This document shows positions 37,594 through 47,071 of a DNA stretch of 64,000 nt, one piece after another. Position 1 is the stretch's first letter, and every line of letters begins with the position of its first letter. This stretch comes from Elephas maximus indicus. Lineage: Eukaryota > Chordata > Mammalia > Proboscidea > Elephantidae. A program made the position numbers and the translations under genes. The stretch covers positions 104,528,823 through 104,592,822 of the forward strand of contig NC_064822.1 in NCBI RefSeq assembly GCF_024166365.1, written 5' to 3'. The notes below the pieces were generated by a model, which ran no database searches, was not told the origin of the DNA, and saw only the letters and a program-made list of their open reading frames with translations.

Positions 37594-38550
37594 TTACTGT
37601 GTTTATGGTGAAATTTTACATAGCAAATTAGGTTCCCATTTAACGATTTCTATAGAAATTGTTCAGTGACATTGGTTACATTTTTCACAATGTGTTAACG
37701 TTCTCATTATTTTGTTTTGGTTGTTTAGTTTCCAATAATCTAGTTTCCCTGCCCCCGTAACTTCTTATCTTTGCATTAGAGTAATTATTGACTGTTTGGT
37801 ATCACATGGATGATTTTTTTAAAGGAGCACAGTACTTGTGGGTGATATTCTTTATGAGTTAATCTGTTATTTAGCTGAAAGGTGACCTCGGGATAGTTTC
37901 CATTCAAGGTTTAAAGAGTGTCTCAGAATGACATTCTTGGGAGTCCTCCAGTCTTAACTGGTCCAGTAAGTCTGGACTTTTAAGGAATTTGAGTTCTGTT
38001 CCACATTTTGCTCCCATTCTATCAGGATCCATCTATTGTGTCTCTGATCAGAACAGTCAGTGGAGGTAGCTGGGCACCATCTACATAGTTCTTCTGGTCT
38101 CAGGGTAGATAAGCTCATGGTTCATGTAGACAGTCCTATAGACTAGTTTCTTCTTTGAGTCTTGGGTTCCTTCTTTCTCTTTTGCTTCTGATGAGTAGAG
38201 ACCAATAGTTATATCTTAAATGGCCACTAGCAAGTTTTTAGGACCCCAGATACTATTCACCAAACTGGGATATAGAACATAAACTTCATGAACCATATTA
38301 TGCCAATTGACTGAGTCGTTCTGTGAGACTATGGCCTTAAATGTCTCAGTCATTTTTATCCAGATTTTACCCAGGTAGTTTCTAGCTCAGTCTCAGATCA
38401 CACTCACTCACTACCATGTCTGCCCTCTTTACAATGGTAGTTGAAAACATCCAGTTGGTTCATGTATGCAACTACATTTTGACCATATTTTATGGTATAG
38501 AACTTTGGGTCTGCTTTTGTTCATTGCTCTGGGTATAATTTTTTAATGTA
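37594..38550 (-). mobile_element. Older afrotherian L1 3' UTR
   Basis: Shares CAGTGACATTGGTTACATTT with the copies at 23437 and 54170. Further in, it shares with the younger L1 3' UTRs the block GGGCACCATCTA...AGTTCTTCTGGTCTC. It looks like an older relative of the subfamilies at 19366-29586 and 46071. Confidence 0.65.
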
Positions 38551-38564
38551 TGTTTTTACATGTT

Positions 38565-39073
38565 TGTGATGGTTAAGATTGTGTGTCAGCTTGGCTGAGC
38601 CATGATTCTCAGTGTTTTGGCAGACGTATAATGTGATCACCCCTATGATGGAATCTGCTGTGAGTAGCCAATCAGTTGAAAGGGAGATTCCTTGAGCATG
38701 TGGCCTGCATCCGGATATAAGTGGACATTCTGGCAGGGTTCAGGGGCTTTTGCTTGTCCTGGGTCCTGCAGCTGGCTCCTATTTGTCTGACCTCTAGTTC
38801 TTGGGACTTGAGTTAGCAGCTTACCTGCAGTCTTGCCTGCTGATCTTGGCATTTGTTGAGCCTGTGAGCAAGAGCCCAGCTCTCCAACCTACTGATTTTG
38901 GATTCGCCAGCCCCCGTGGCTGTGTGAAAATAGGAGAAACCTCTATCCTGATCCATGGACATTGGATGTTCCAGCCTGTACAACTAAATGAGCTGTTTCC
39001 TTGATATAAATCTCTCTCTATGTATATATTTATAGGTTTTACTGGTTTTGCATCTCAAGAGAACCCAGCCTAA
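38565..39073 (+). mobile_element. ERVL-type solo LTR (MLT2-like)
   Basis: Starts TGTGATGGTTAAGATTGTG and ends CAAGAGAACCCAGCCTAA, as in ERVL (MLT2-like) LTRs. A 5-bp duplication ATGTT (38560-38564 and 39074-39078) fits ERVL integration. No internal retroviral genes lie beside it. It is related to the inverted copy at 41724-42172. Confidence 0.8.
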
Positions 39074-39078
39074 ATGTT

Positions 39079-39470
39079 CATGTATACTTTTGTGTTTTTG
39101 TGAAAAATTTTGATCTAGCCCTCAAATTCTACCTTAACTTGCTTGAGAACAGAGGAGGGATGGTCCAGTAAGTTTTCTCATTAGTTTCACATTCTTTTCT
39201 CGAAGTGTTCACCTTAGGTTGTCAGTCCTACCCCCATTAGATTGTTAAAGCATATGACCTTGCATTTAATTGCCAATAGTTACACTCTACTTACGGAGGG
39301 CAAAAGAATAGGTAGTAATCTCAAGTACACTGCTGCTAATATCTATCAAGAGCACACCAGAAAAAGGAATATTTGTGAGGGATTACCTAAAGAATTTTCA
39401 GTATTTCCATTCCTCTAAAGCCACTGCTTTAATTGTTATATAAGCATTGTTTCATTTATGTATTGCTTAC
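39079..39470. other. Intergenic, nothing recognised
   Basis: No gene or confident repeat recognised. Confidence 0.35.
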
Positions 39471-39474
39471 TCTC

Positions 39475-39930
39475 TCTCTCTATGTTTATATATGTATCAA
39501 ACAACCCCAAACCTTATTTACTTAAAACAACAATTACACCTTATTTCTCATGATTCCACGGCTCATGGGCAGTTCTTCTGTTCCATGTGTTGTCATCTGG
39601 GTCACTAATGAGCTGCATTCAGCTGGAAGCTTAGCTGAGGCTGGAATGTCTAGGATGCTCACGCTCACATTTTGGGCCTTTGTGCTGGCTGTTGGATGGA
39701 GTGCCATGGTTCTTTTCCATGTGACCTATCTCTCTCCCATGATCTCTTATCCTTTGTTAGTCTGGCTTGAGCTTCCTTATGTGGTGACTTTTATAAGAAT
39801 GAAAACAAAGCTGCCAGGCTTCTTAAGACATAGGCCCAGATCTGGCACAGTTTCATTTCTGCCACATTCTATTAGTCAAAGCAGTCACAAGGCCAGCTTA
39901 GATTTTAGGGGGCAAAGGAACAGGCTCTAC
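39475..39930 (-). mobile_element. MaLR/MLT1-like LTR (tentative family)
   Basis: Blocks such as CCTTATTTACTTAAAACAAC, TTATTTCTCATGATTCC and GCAGTCACAAGGCCAGC match a common old mammalian LTR in reverse. The 128-codon plus-strand frame 39550-39936 lies wholly inside it and is not a gene. Confidence 0.5.
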
Positions 39931-40094
39931 TTCTAAATAGGATAAGTAGCACAGGAATGAGAGGAATAGTTAGTGGCTATCTTTGGAGACCATCTATGTG
40001 AGCATATTTTCACAGAATTTTGCATATAAGGCAGTTCACCAACCCCTGAGAACCATCTATGATGGTTAAGAACCCCTACTTTGAAGTACAAAAA

Positions 40095-40455
40095 GGAATA
40101 ATGCATCATGACCAAGTGGGGTTTATCCCAGGAATGTGATGTTAGTATCATATTCAAAAGTCAACGAATCTAATTCATAATATTAATAGAATGAATGAGA
40201 AAACCCATGTAATCATCTTGATAAATGCATGCAGAAAAATAATTTGACAAAATTCAAAACCAATTCATAAAAAAAAAAAAAAAAAACCTTTCAACAAACT
40301 AAGACTGGAGGGGAACTTCTTCAGTCTAATAAAGAGCATCTATGAAAAACTGACAGCTAGCATCATACTTAATAGTAGAATATTGAATACTGCCTAAGAT
40401 TGAGAAAAAGGCAAGTATATCTGCTCTCACCATCTCTAGTCCTTAAGAATAAGCC
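40095..40455 (+). mobile_element. Old L1 ORF2 fragment (reverse-transcriptase region)
   Basis: GACCAAGTGGGGTTTATCCC, ATCTTGATAAATGCATGC, AACTTCTTCAGTCTAATAAAG: the order of the L1 reverse-transcriptase coding region, with broken frames and an A-run at 40269-40287. Confidence 0.8.
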
Positions 40456-40498
40456 CCTTCTTTAGATACTCTAAATGGCATCTCTGAATTGAGCCAGA

Positions 40499-40560
40499 TT
40501 ATCAAAGGCCTGCTTGAAAAAAAAAAAAATTTTTTTTTTTCCCTTATCAAAGGCCTGCTT
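40499..40560. repeat. Micro-insertion (A-run/T-run) between 17-bp direct repeats
   Basis: TTATCAAAGGCCTGCTT occurs at 40499-40515 and again at 40544-40560. Only about 28 bp lie between: G, an A-run, a T-run, CCC. This looks like a target-site duplication around a nearly empty retrotransposition product. Confidence 0.7.
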
Positions 40561-40700
40561 AGCTGGACTGGTATCGTTATATCTTTGATATAGGTTTCTG
40601 GTGGAATCACTTTTCTTTTTTTCCTAAAATGTACTTTGATGTGATGCCACATTCTATACTGAAGAAAATCTATGACCTGCCCTATCACTCATATGCTACT

Positions 40701-40899
40701 AAAAACCAAAAAACCAAACCCATTGCCATCGAGTTGATTCCAACTCATAGCAACGCTGTAGGACAGAGTAGAACTGCCCCATAGGGTTTCCAAGGAGCGC
40801 CTGGTGGATTTGAACTGCCGACCTTTTGGTTAGCAGGTGTAGCTTTTAACCATTACGCCACCAGGGTTTCCAAAACGTGTTGCCGTCGAGTCAATTCTG
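40701..40899 (-). mobile_element. AfroSINE with an extra partial unit
   Basis: A full reverse copy (40701-40873, ending CACCAGGGTTTCC on the plus strand) is followed without a gap by the 3' piece of another (40874-40899, GTTGCCGTCGAGTC). Possible target repeats ACTCATATGCTACT (40687-40700) and ACTCATACACTACT (40900-40913), two mismatches, bracket both. Confidence 0.8.
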
Positions 40900-40946
40900 A
40901 CTCATACACTACTGGTGGGAGTGCAAATTCATATCACAGAATCTAC

Positions 40947-41119
40947 CAAAACCAAAAAAACCAAACACAGTGCTGTCGAGTCGATTCCGACTCATAGTGA
41001 CCCTATAGGACAGAGTAGGACTGCCCCATAGAGTTTCCGAGGAGTGCCTGGCAGATTTGAACTGCTGGCCCTTTAGGTCAGCAGCTGTAGCACTTAACCA
41101 CTATGCCACCAGGGTTTCC
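40947..41119 (-). mobile_element. AfroSINE
   Basis: Reverse full-length copy: CAGTGCTGTCGAGTCGATTC to CTATGCCACCAGGGTTTCC. Perfect 9-bp duplications AGAATCTAC at 40938-40946 and 41123-41131. Confidence 0.93.
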
Positions 41120-41129
41120 TGTAGAATCT

Positions 41130-41470
41130 ACAGGTACATTAAAAGAATAATCACCATAACCAAATTGTGTTTGTATTGGAAAATCAATGGTGATTCAGTA
41201 TTAGGAAATCTTTTGAGATAATTCACTACAATATCATGTCAAAGAAGGATAATCACGTCAATATGCAAAGATTGCTGAGAAGACATTTAATAAGATTTAA
41301 TTCTGATAAAATTCTTAATAATATAGAAATTCTTATATTGAAATATATACTTTCCTTATATTGATTTAAAAAATTATAAATCATAGGTCTCAAGGCCAAA
41401 AGCTGCATTCCAGTTTAAGACAAAGGACAGGATGACCACCATAGCCAGTAATATTATTTTACTTTTTTAA
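41130..41470 (+). mobile_element. Old L1 ORF2 fragment
   Basis: AATTCACTACAATATCATGTC, AAAGAAGGATAATCACG, GAAGACATTTAATAAGATT: L1 reverse-transcriptase region, decayed. The DNA from 41471 to 41718 holds only a T-run (41550-41568) and nothing else recognised. Confidence 0.65.
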
Positions 41471-41723
41471 TATGAAGGAAATCATACACACAAAAGAATT
41501 ATAAAAACTTATGTGATGGTTTCAGGATAAAATGTTCTTCTTGCCGTCAGTTTTTTTTTTTTTTTTTTGTCTCTATATTCTTATAACCTTAAAGGTTAAA
41601 TAGTGAGATAAAAGTGTTTTAACATTAAGTAAATTCTAATCTTAAAAATTTATCCTGATAGATTTATAAAATTTATTATAGATTTATTTCTAACACTATT
41701 TTATGTTGAAAGCAGTTTACTAT

Positions 41724-42172
41724 TGTCTTAGGCTGGGTTCTCTAGAGAAACAAAACTAGGAAAGCATATAAATATAGATGGAGATTTACATCAAGGAAAA
41801 TGGCTCACGCAATTGTAGAGGCTGGAATGCCCCAAGTTTGTGAATCAGGATAGAGGCTTTTCTCCATTCACGTAGCCACAGAGGCTAGCGAGCCCAAGAT
41901 CAGCAGGTCGGAAAGCAGGGCTCCTGCTCTCAGGCTATGATGATCGATGAATCCCAAGGTCTGCAGATAAGCTGGTACCTCAAGTCCCAAGAGCTGGAGG
42001 TCAGATGAATTGGAGGCAGCTGCAGTATCCAGAGTGAGCAAAAAGCCAGAATGTCTGCTTATATTTGGATGCAGGCCACATCTCCGAGGAACCTCCCTTT
42101 CAACTGACTGGCTACTCACACCAGATTCAATCACGGGAGTGATCAAGTTGATACACAATCTTAACCATCACA
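41724..42172 (-). mobile_element. ERVL-type solo LTR (MLT2-like), inverted relative to 38565
   Basis: Plus strand starts TGTCTTAGGCTGGGTTCTC and ends CAATCTTAACCATCACA, the reverse of the LTR at 38565-39073. A 5-bp duplication ACTAT (41719-41723 and 42173-42177) marks the site. The short frames inside (41868-42158 and 42010-42390) are chance. Confidence 0.85.
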
Positions 42173-42239
42173 ACTATGGAGAAAATACAATACCAAAAAA
42201 TTTAAAATCCTATTCTTCAAATTTTCCAAACTGTTTAAA

Positions 42240-42480
42240 AATAGAGTATCTTCAACCTCTTCTGTTTATGTTCCATTTAGTGTCTATATATTGTTTTTTT
42301 TTTTTTCAGTTTTCTTTTGCATTCTGTGTTTCATTTTGGATAGTTTCTGTTGTTGTGTCTTCAATTCATTTTTTCTTCTGCAGCGTCTAATCTGTTTAAT
42401 CCTATCCAGTGTATTGTTCATCTCAGATGTATTTTTCATCTCTAGAATTTTTTATTCTTTTTTTTCCCATATCACTACTT
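42240..42480 (-). mobile_element. Old L1/HAL1 ORF1-region fragment
   Basis: TTTCATTTTGGATAGTTTC, CTTCTGCAGCGTCTAATC, ATCCAGTGTATTGTTCATC resemble the L1 ORF1 region in reverse. Low-complexity T-rich frames here are not genes. 42481-42935 holds nothing I recognise. Confidence 0.5.
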
Positions 42481-43069
42481 GAAATTACTCTCTTGAACAT
42501 GTGTAATATAATAACTTTAAAGGTCTTTGTATAATATTAACAAATTATTTATTTGCTTTATTCTAACATACATAATAGTTTCAAAATAATATTAATATTA
42601 CTAATAATAAGATTACTGAAAACTGTAAGCTTTTTTGCAATTCCTTTTATCTTTAGGATGTATCTCACTACAGATGTATAATCAAATTATTGTGTTTTAA
42701 AGTCACTTGACATAATTCTCTCTGTAGTTAAGCCACCAACTTGATACTTGGTTAGATTCATTTGTTTCATTTTGCTTTTGATTTTTAGGGATTTTTTTTC
42801 CACCTTGATTTATGTAACTATGTAATACAGTTATATATTTCTATAGTAAAAACTATACAACAAAGTACATTCAAAGATGTCTAGTTACCCATGTTCCTCT
42901 CTATAAGTAACCATTTCGATTAGTTTTTGGTTTATGCTTTTATTTATTTATTTTTTTAATAGACTTTATTTTGTAGGGCAGTTTTAGCTTTACAAAAAAA
43001 CTGTGCAGAAAGTAGAGAGTTCCTGTTTATCCACTTCCACCTGCACATTGTTTCTCCTATTAACATCTT

Positions 43070-43226
43070 GTATCCCTGGTAACACAATGGTTAGGAGCTT
43101 GGCTGCTAACCAAAAGGTCAGCAGTTCGAATCCAGCAGCCACCCCTCTGAAACCCTGTGGGGCAGTTCTACCCTGCCCTATAAGGTTGCTATGAGTCAGA
43201 ATGGCAATGGGTTTGGTTTTGGGTTT
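43070..43226 (+). mobile_element. AfroSINE
   Basis: CCCTGGTAACACAATGG, AAAGGTCAGCAGTTCGAATCC, GGCAATGGGTTTGG, inserted in the 3' UTR of the old L1. No clean duplication found. Confidence 0.88.
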
Positions 43227-44040
43227 ATTCCTGTGATACATTTGTTATAATTGATGAACCAATATTGATACATTATTATTAGCCAAAGTCCATGGTTCAT
43301 ATTAGGGTTCATTCTTTGTTTTGTGTACAGTCCTGTGGAATTTGAAAAATGCTTAATGTCATGCATCAACCATTATAGTATTATGCAGAATGGTTTCACT
43401 GCCCTAAAAATACGCTGTGCTTCACCAGTTCATCACCACCACCCCCCACTCCCACAACCATCGATCTTTTCACTGTGTCTATAGTTTTGCCTTTTCCAGA
43501 ATGTCATATTGTTGGATTCATATAGTATGTAGCTTTTTTGGACTGACTTCTTTCACTTAGCAATATGCATTTAAGGTTCCTCCATGTCTTTTTGTGGCTT
43601 GATAGCTCTTTTTTTTTCCTTCTTTTGTTGTGGTAAAAATACACATTACAAAACATACACCATCTAGCTCATGTCTTTTTATCACTTAATAATACTCTGT
43701 TTTATGGCTGACTACAGTTTATCCATTCACCTATTGAAGGACATCTAGGTTGCTTCCAATTTTTGGCAATTATGAATAAAGCTGCTTTCATCATTCCTGT
43801 ACAGGTTTTTATGTGGACGTGCATTTTTTCATCTCACTTGGATGAATACCTAGGAGCATGATTGCTGGATCAAATGGTGAACCTGTGTTTGGCTTTGTAA
43901 GAAGCTGCCAGACTATTTTTCAAAATGGTTGTACCTTTTTGCATTCCCACCAGCAGTGAGCGAGAGTTCCTGTTGCTCCACATCCTCGCTAGTATTTGAT
44001 GTTGCCAGCATTCTGGATTTTAGACATTCTAATAGGTGTG

Positions 44041-44247
44041 CGGAGTCCCTGGGTAGTGCAGACAATTAACACTCCTGGCTGCTAACTGAAAGGTTGAAGG
44101 TTTGAGTCCACCTAGAGGTGCCTCAGAAGAAAGGCCTGGTGATCTACTTTTGAAAAATCAGCCATCGAAAACTCTATGTAACACAGTTCTACTCTGTCAT
44201 ATATGGGGTCATCATGAGTCGAATCAACTCAGTGGCAGCTGGTTTTT
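44041..44247 (+). mobile_element. AfroSINE, divergent long subtype
   Basis: GGAGTCCCTGGGTAGTGC, GCTAACTGAAAGGTTGAAGG, GAAGAAAGGCCTGGTGATC, GTGGCAGCTGGTTTTT. Perfect duplications AATAGGTGTG at 44031-44040 and 44248-44257. The central block differs from the other long copies. Confidence 0.9.
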
Positions 44248-44304
44248 AATAGGTGTGTAGTGGTATCTCTTTATTTTTATTAGAAATTCCCTTATGACAT
44301 ATGA

Positions 44305-44882
44305 GTCTACGCAAGCATCAGTTAAGAAATTAAACAGCATATTACATTGGGAAAATCTGCTACAAAAGACCTCTTTAAAGTTTTAAATAGCAAAGATATC
44401 GCTTTGATAACTAAGGTGCATCTGACTCAAACCATGGGCTTTTCAATCACGTCATATGTATGTGAAAGTTAGATAGTGAAAACAGAAGACAGAAGAATTG
44501 ATGCTTTTGAACTGTGGTGTTTGTGAAGAATACTGAGTACTGTCTATCATGGACTGCCAAAAGAATGCATAAATCAGTCTTAGAAGAAATACAACCAGAA
44601 TGTTCCTTAGAGGCAAGGATGGCGAAACTTTGACTCCCCTACTTTGAATGTGTCATCAGGAAAGATCGATTGCTAGAAAGGGACATCATGTTTGGTAAAG
44701 TAGAGGGCCAATGAAAATGAAGGAAACCTCCAATAAGATGAATTGGCACAATAGCTGCAACAATGGACTCAAACATACCAACGATCATGAAGATGGCCCA
44801 GGACCAGGCAACATTTCGTTCTGTTATATACAAGGGCACCATGAGTCAAAGCTGGCTCAATGGCAGCTAATGACAACAACAA
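44305..44882 (+). mobile_element. RTE (BovB-type) LINE, 3' end
   Basis: Plus-strand 5'-truncated RTE ending GGCAGCTAATGACAACAACAA. Flanking ATGACATATGA (44294-44304) and ATGACACATGA (44883-44893), one mismatch, mark the site inside the old L1. The end shows the same GAGTC...GGCAGCTAA tail logic as the AfroSINEs. Confidence 0.88.
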
Positions 44883-45195
44883 ATGACACATGATGTTGAG
44901 CATTTTTTCCTGTTTATTTGCCATCTGTATATCTTCTTTGGTGAGACTTCTGCCCATGTTGTATGTGGATTGTTTGTTGTCTTATTGTTGAGTTTTCAGA
45001 GTTCTTTGCATTTCCTGAATATAAGCCCTTTATCAGATATGTTTTGCAGATATTTTTTCCCAGTCTATGGCTTGTCTTTCCATTCTCTTAACAGTGTCTT
45101 TCCCAGAAGAGACATTTTTTATTTTAATGAAGTCTAGTGTACCAATTTTTTCTTTTATGTATCATGTTTTTGATGCTGTACCTAAAAAAATCCTC

Positions 45196-45536
45196 TCTGG
45201 ATAAACCCTGAGAGTATGGCCCCTGGACACCCTTTCAGCTCAGTAATGAAGTCACTCCTGAGGTTCACCCTTTAGCCAAAGATTGGACAGGCCCATAAAA
45301 CAAAACGAGACTAACGGGGCACATCAGCCCAGGGGCAAGGACTAGAAGGCAGGAGGGGACAGGAAAGCTGGTTAATAGAGAACCCAAGGTTGAGAAGGAA
45401 GAGTGTTGACAAGTTGTGGGGTTGTTAACCAGTGTCATAAAACAATATGTACTGTTTAATGAGAAACTAGTTTGCTCTGTAAACCTTCATCTAAAGTACA
45501 ATTAAAAAATAAATATAGTAACGGGAAAAACAAAAG
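45196..45536 (+). mobile_element. Short LINE-like insertion in the old L1
   Basis: 341 bp flanked by perfect 8-bp repeats AAATCCTC (45188-45195 and 45537-45544) and ending in an A-rich tail (AATTAAAAAATAAATATAG). It appears to be the 3' end of another LINE (L1-like); family not certain. Confidence 0.65.
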
Positions 45537-46318
45537 AAATCCTCACCAAACCTAAAGGTCACCTAGCTTTTCTTTTATCTTCCAGAACTTGTATAGTTTT
45601 GTGTCTTACATTTAGGTCTATGATCTATTTTGAGTTAATTTTTGTGAAAGATATAAGTTCTGTGTCAAGATTGATTTTCTTTTGTTTGCATATGGATATC
45701 CAGTTGTTTCAGCACCTTTGTTGAAAAAACTATCCTTTTTTGCATTGAATTATCTTTGCTCCTTTGTCAAAGATCAGTCAACTGTGTTTGTGTGAATCTA
45801 TTTCTGCGCTCTCTATTCTGTACCACTGATCTTTTCTCTATTCCTTCACCAACAGCAACTGTCTTAATCACTGTAGTTTTATAATAAATCTCAAAGCTGG
45901 GTAGTGTCAGTCCTCCAACTCTGCTCTTCTTTACTACTGTGTTGGCTAGTCTGGGTATTTTGGCTTTCCATATAAACTTTAGAATCAGTTTGTCAATATC
46001 CAGAAAATAACATGCTGGGATTTTGATTGGGATTGTGTTGAATCTATGGATCAAGTTGGGAAGAATTGACTTTTTTTTTTAATAATTTTTGTGCTTTAAG
46101 TGAAAGTTTACAAATTAAGTCAGTCTCTCACACAAAAACTTATATACACCTTGCTACATACCCCCAGTTACTCTCACCCTAATGATACAGCCTGCTCCCT
46201 CCCTCCACTCTCGCTTTTCATATCCATTTGGCCAGCTTCTAATCCCCTCTACCTTCTCATCTCCTCTCCAGGCAGGAGATACCAACATAGTCTCAAGTGT
46301 CCACCTGATCCAAGAAGC

Positions 46319-46645
46319 TCACTCCTCACCAGCATCCCTCTCCAACCCATTGTCCAGTCCAATCCATGGCTGAAGCATTGGCTTCAGGAATGGTTCCTGT
46401 CCTGGGCCAACAGAAGGTCTGGGGGCCATGACCACCAGGGTCCTTCTAGTCTCAGTCAGACCATTAAGTCTGGTCTTTTTAAGAGAATTTGGGGTCTGCA
46501 TCCTACTGCTCTCCTGCTCCCTCAGGGGTTCTCTGTTGTGGTCCCTCTCACGGCAGTCACTGGTAGCCAGGCACCATCTAGTTCTTCTGGTCTCAGGATG
46601 ATGTAGTCTTTGGTTCATGTGGCCCTTTCTGTCTCTTGGGCTCAT
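46319..46645 (-). other. Sense reading frame in an L1 3' UTR (108 codons)
   Basis: Counterpart of the frame at 28823-29152: begins MSPRDRKGH, ends RDAGEE, about three quarters identical by eye, one codon shorter. Upstream (46751-46951) a further frame with STTGLNQKQRSF also has relatives in the other copies. The opposite strand is open too (46100-46606), which suggests a compositional cause. Confidence 0.35.
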
Positions 46646-47071
46646 AATTACATTGTGTCCTTGGTGTTCTTCATTCTCCTTTGATCCAGGTGGGTTGAGA
46701 CTCACTGATGCATCTTAGATGGCCGCATTTAAGACCCCGGACACCACTCTTCAAAGTGGGATGCAGAATGTTTTCTTAATAGGTTTTATTATGCCAATTG
46801 ACTTAGATGTCCCCTGAAACCATAGTCCCCAAACCCCTGGCCCTGCTACGCTGACCTTCAAAGCATTCAGTTTATTCAGGAAACTTCTTTGCTTTTGGTT
46901 TAGTCCAGTTGTGCTGACCTCCCCTGTATTGTGTGTTGTCTTTCCCTTCACCTAAAGTAGTTCTTATCTGCTATCTAATTAGTGAATACCCCTCTCCCAC
47001 CCTCCCTCCCTCTCCCCTTTCATAACCACAAAAGAGTGTTTTCTTCTCAGTTTAAACTGTTTCTCATGTTC

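Noticed and set aside
38565-42172. A provirus bounded by two LTRs
   Set aside because: The LTRs are inverted, have different 5-bp duplications and enclose L1 and SINE sequence without viral genes.
42291-42482. Phe-rich small membrane-like protein frames
   Set aside because: Produced by T-runs in an old L1/HAL1 fragment.
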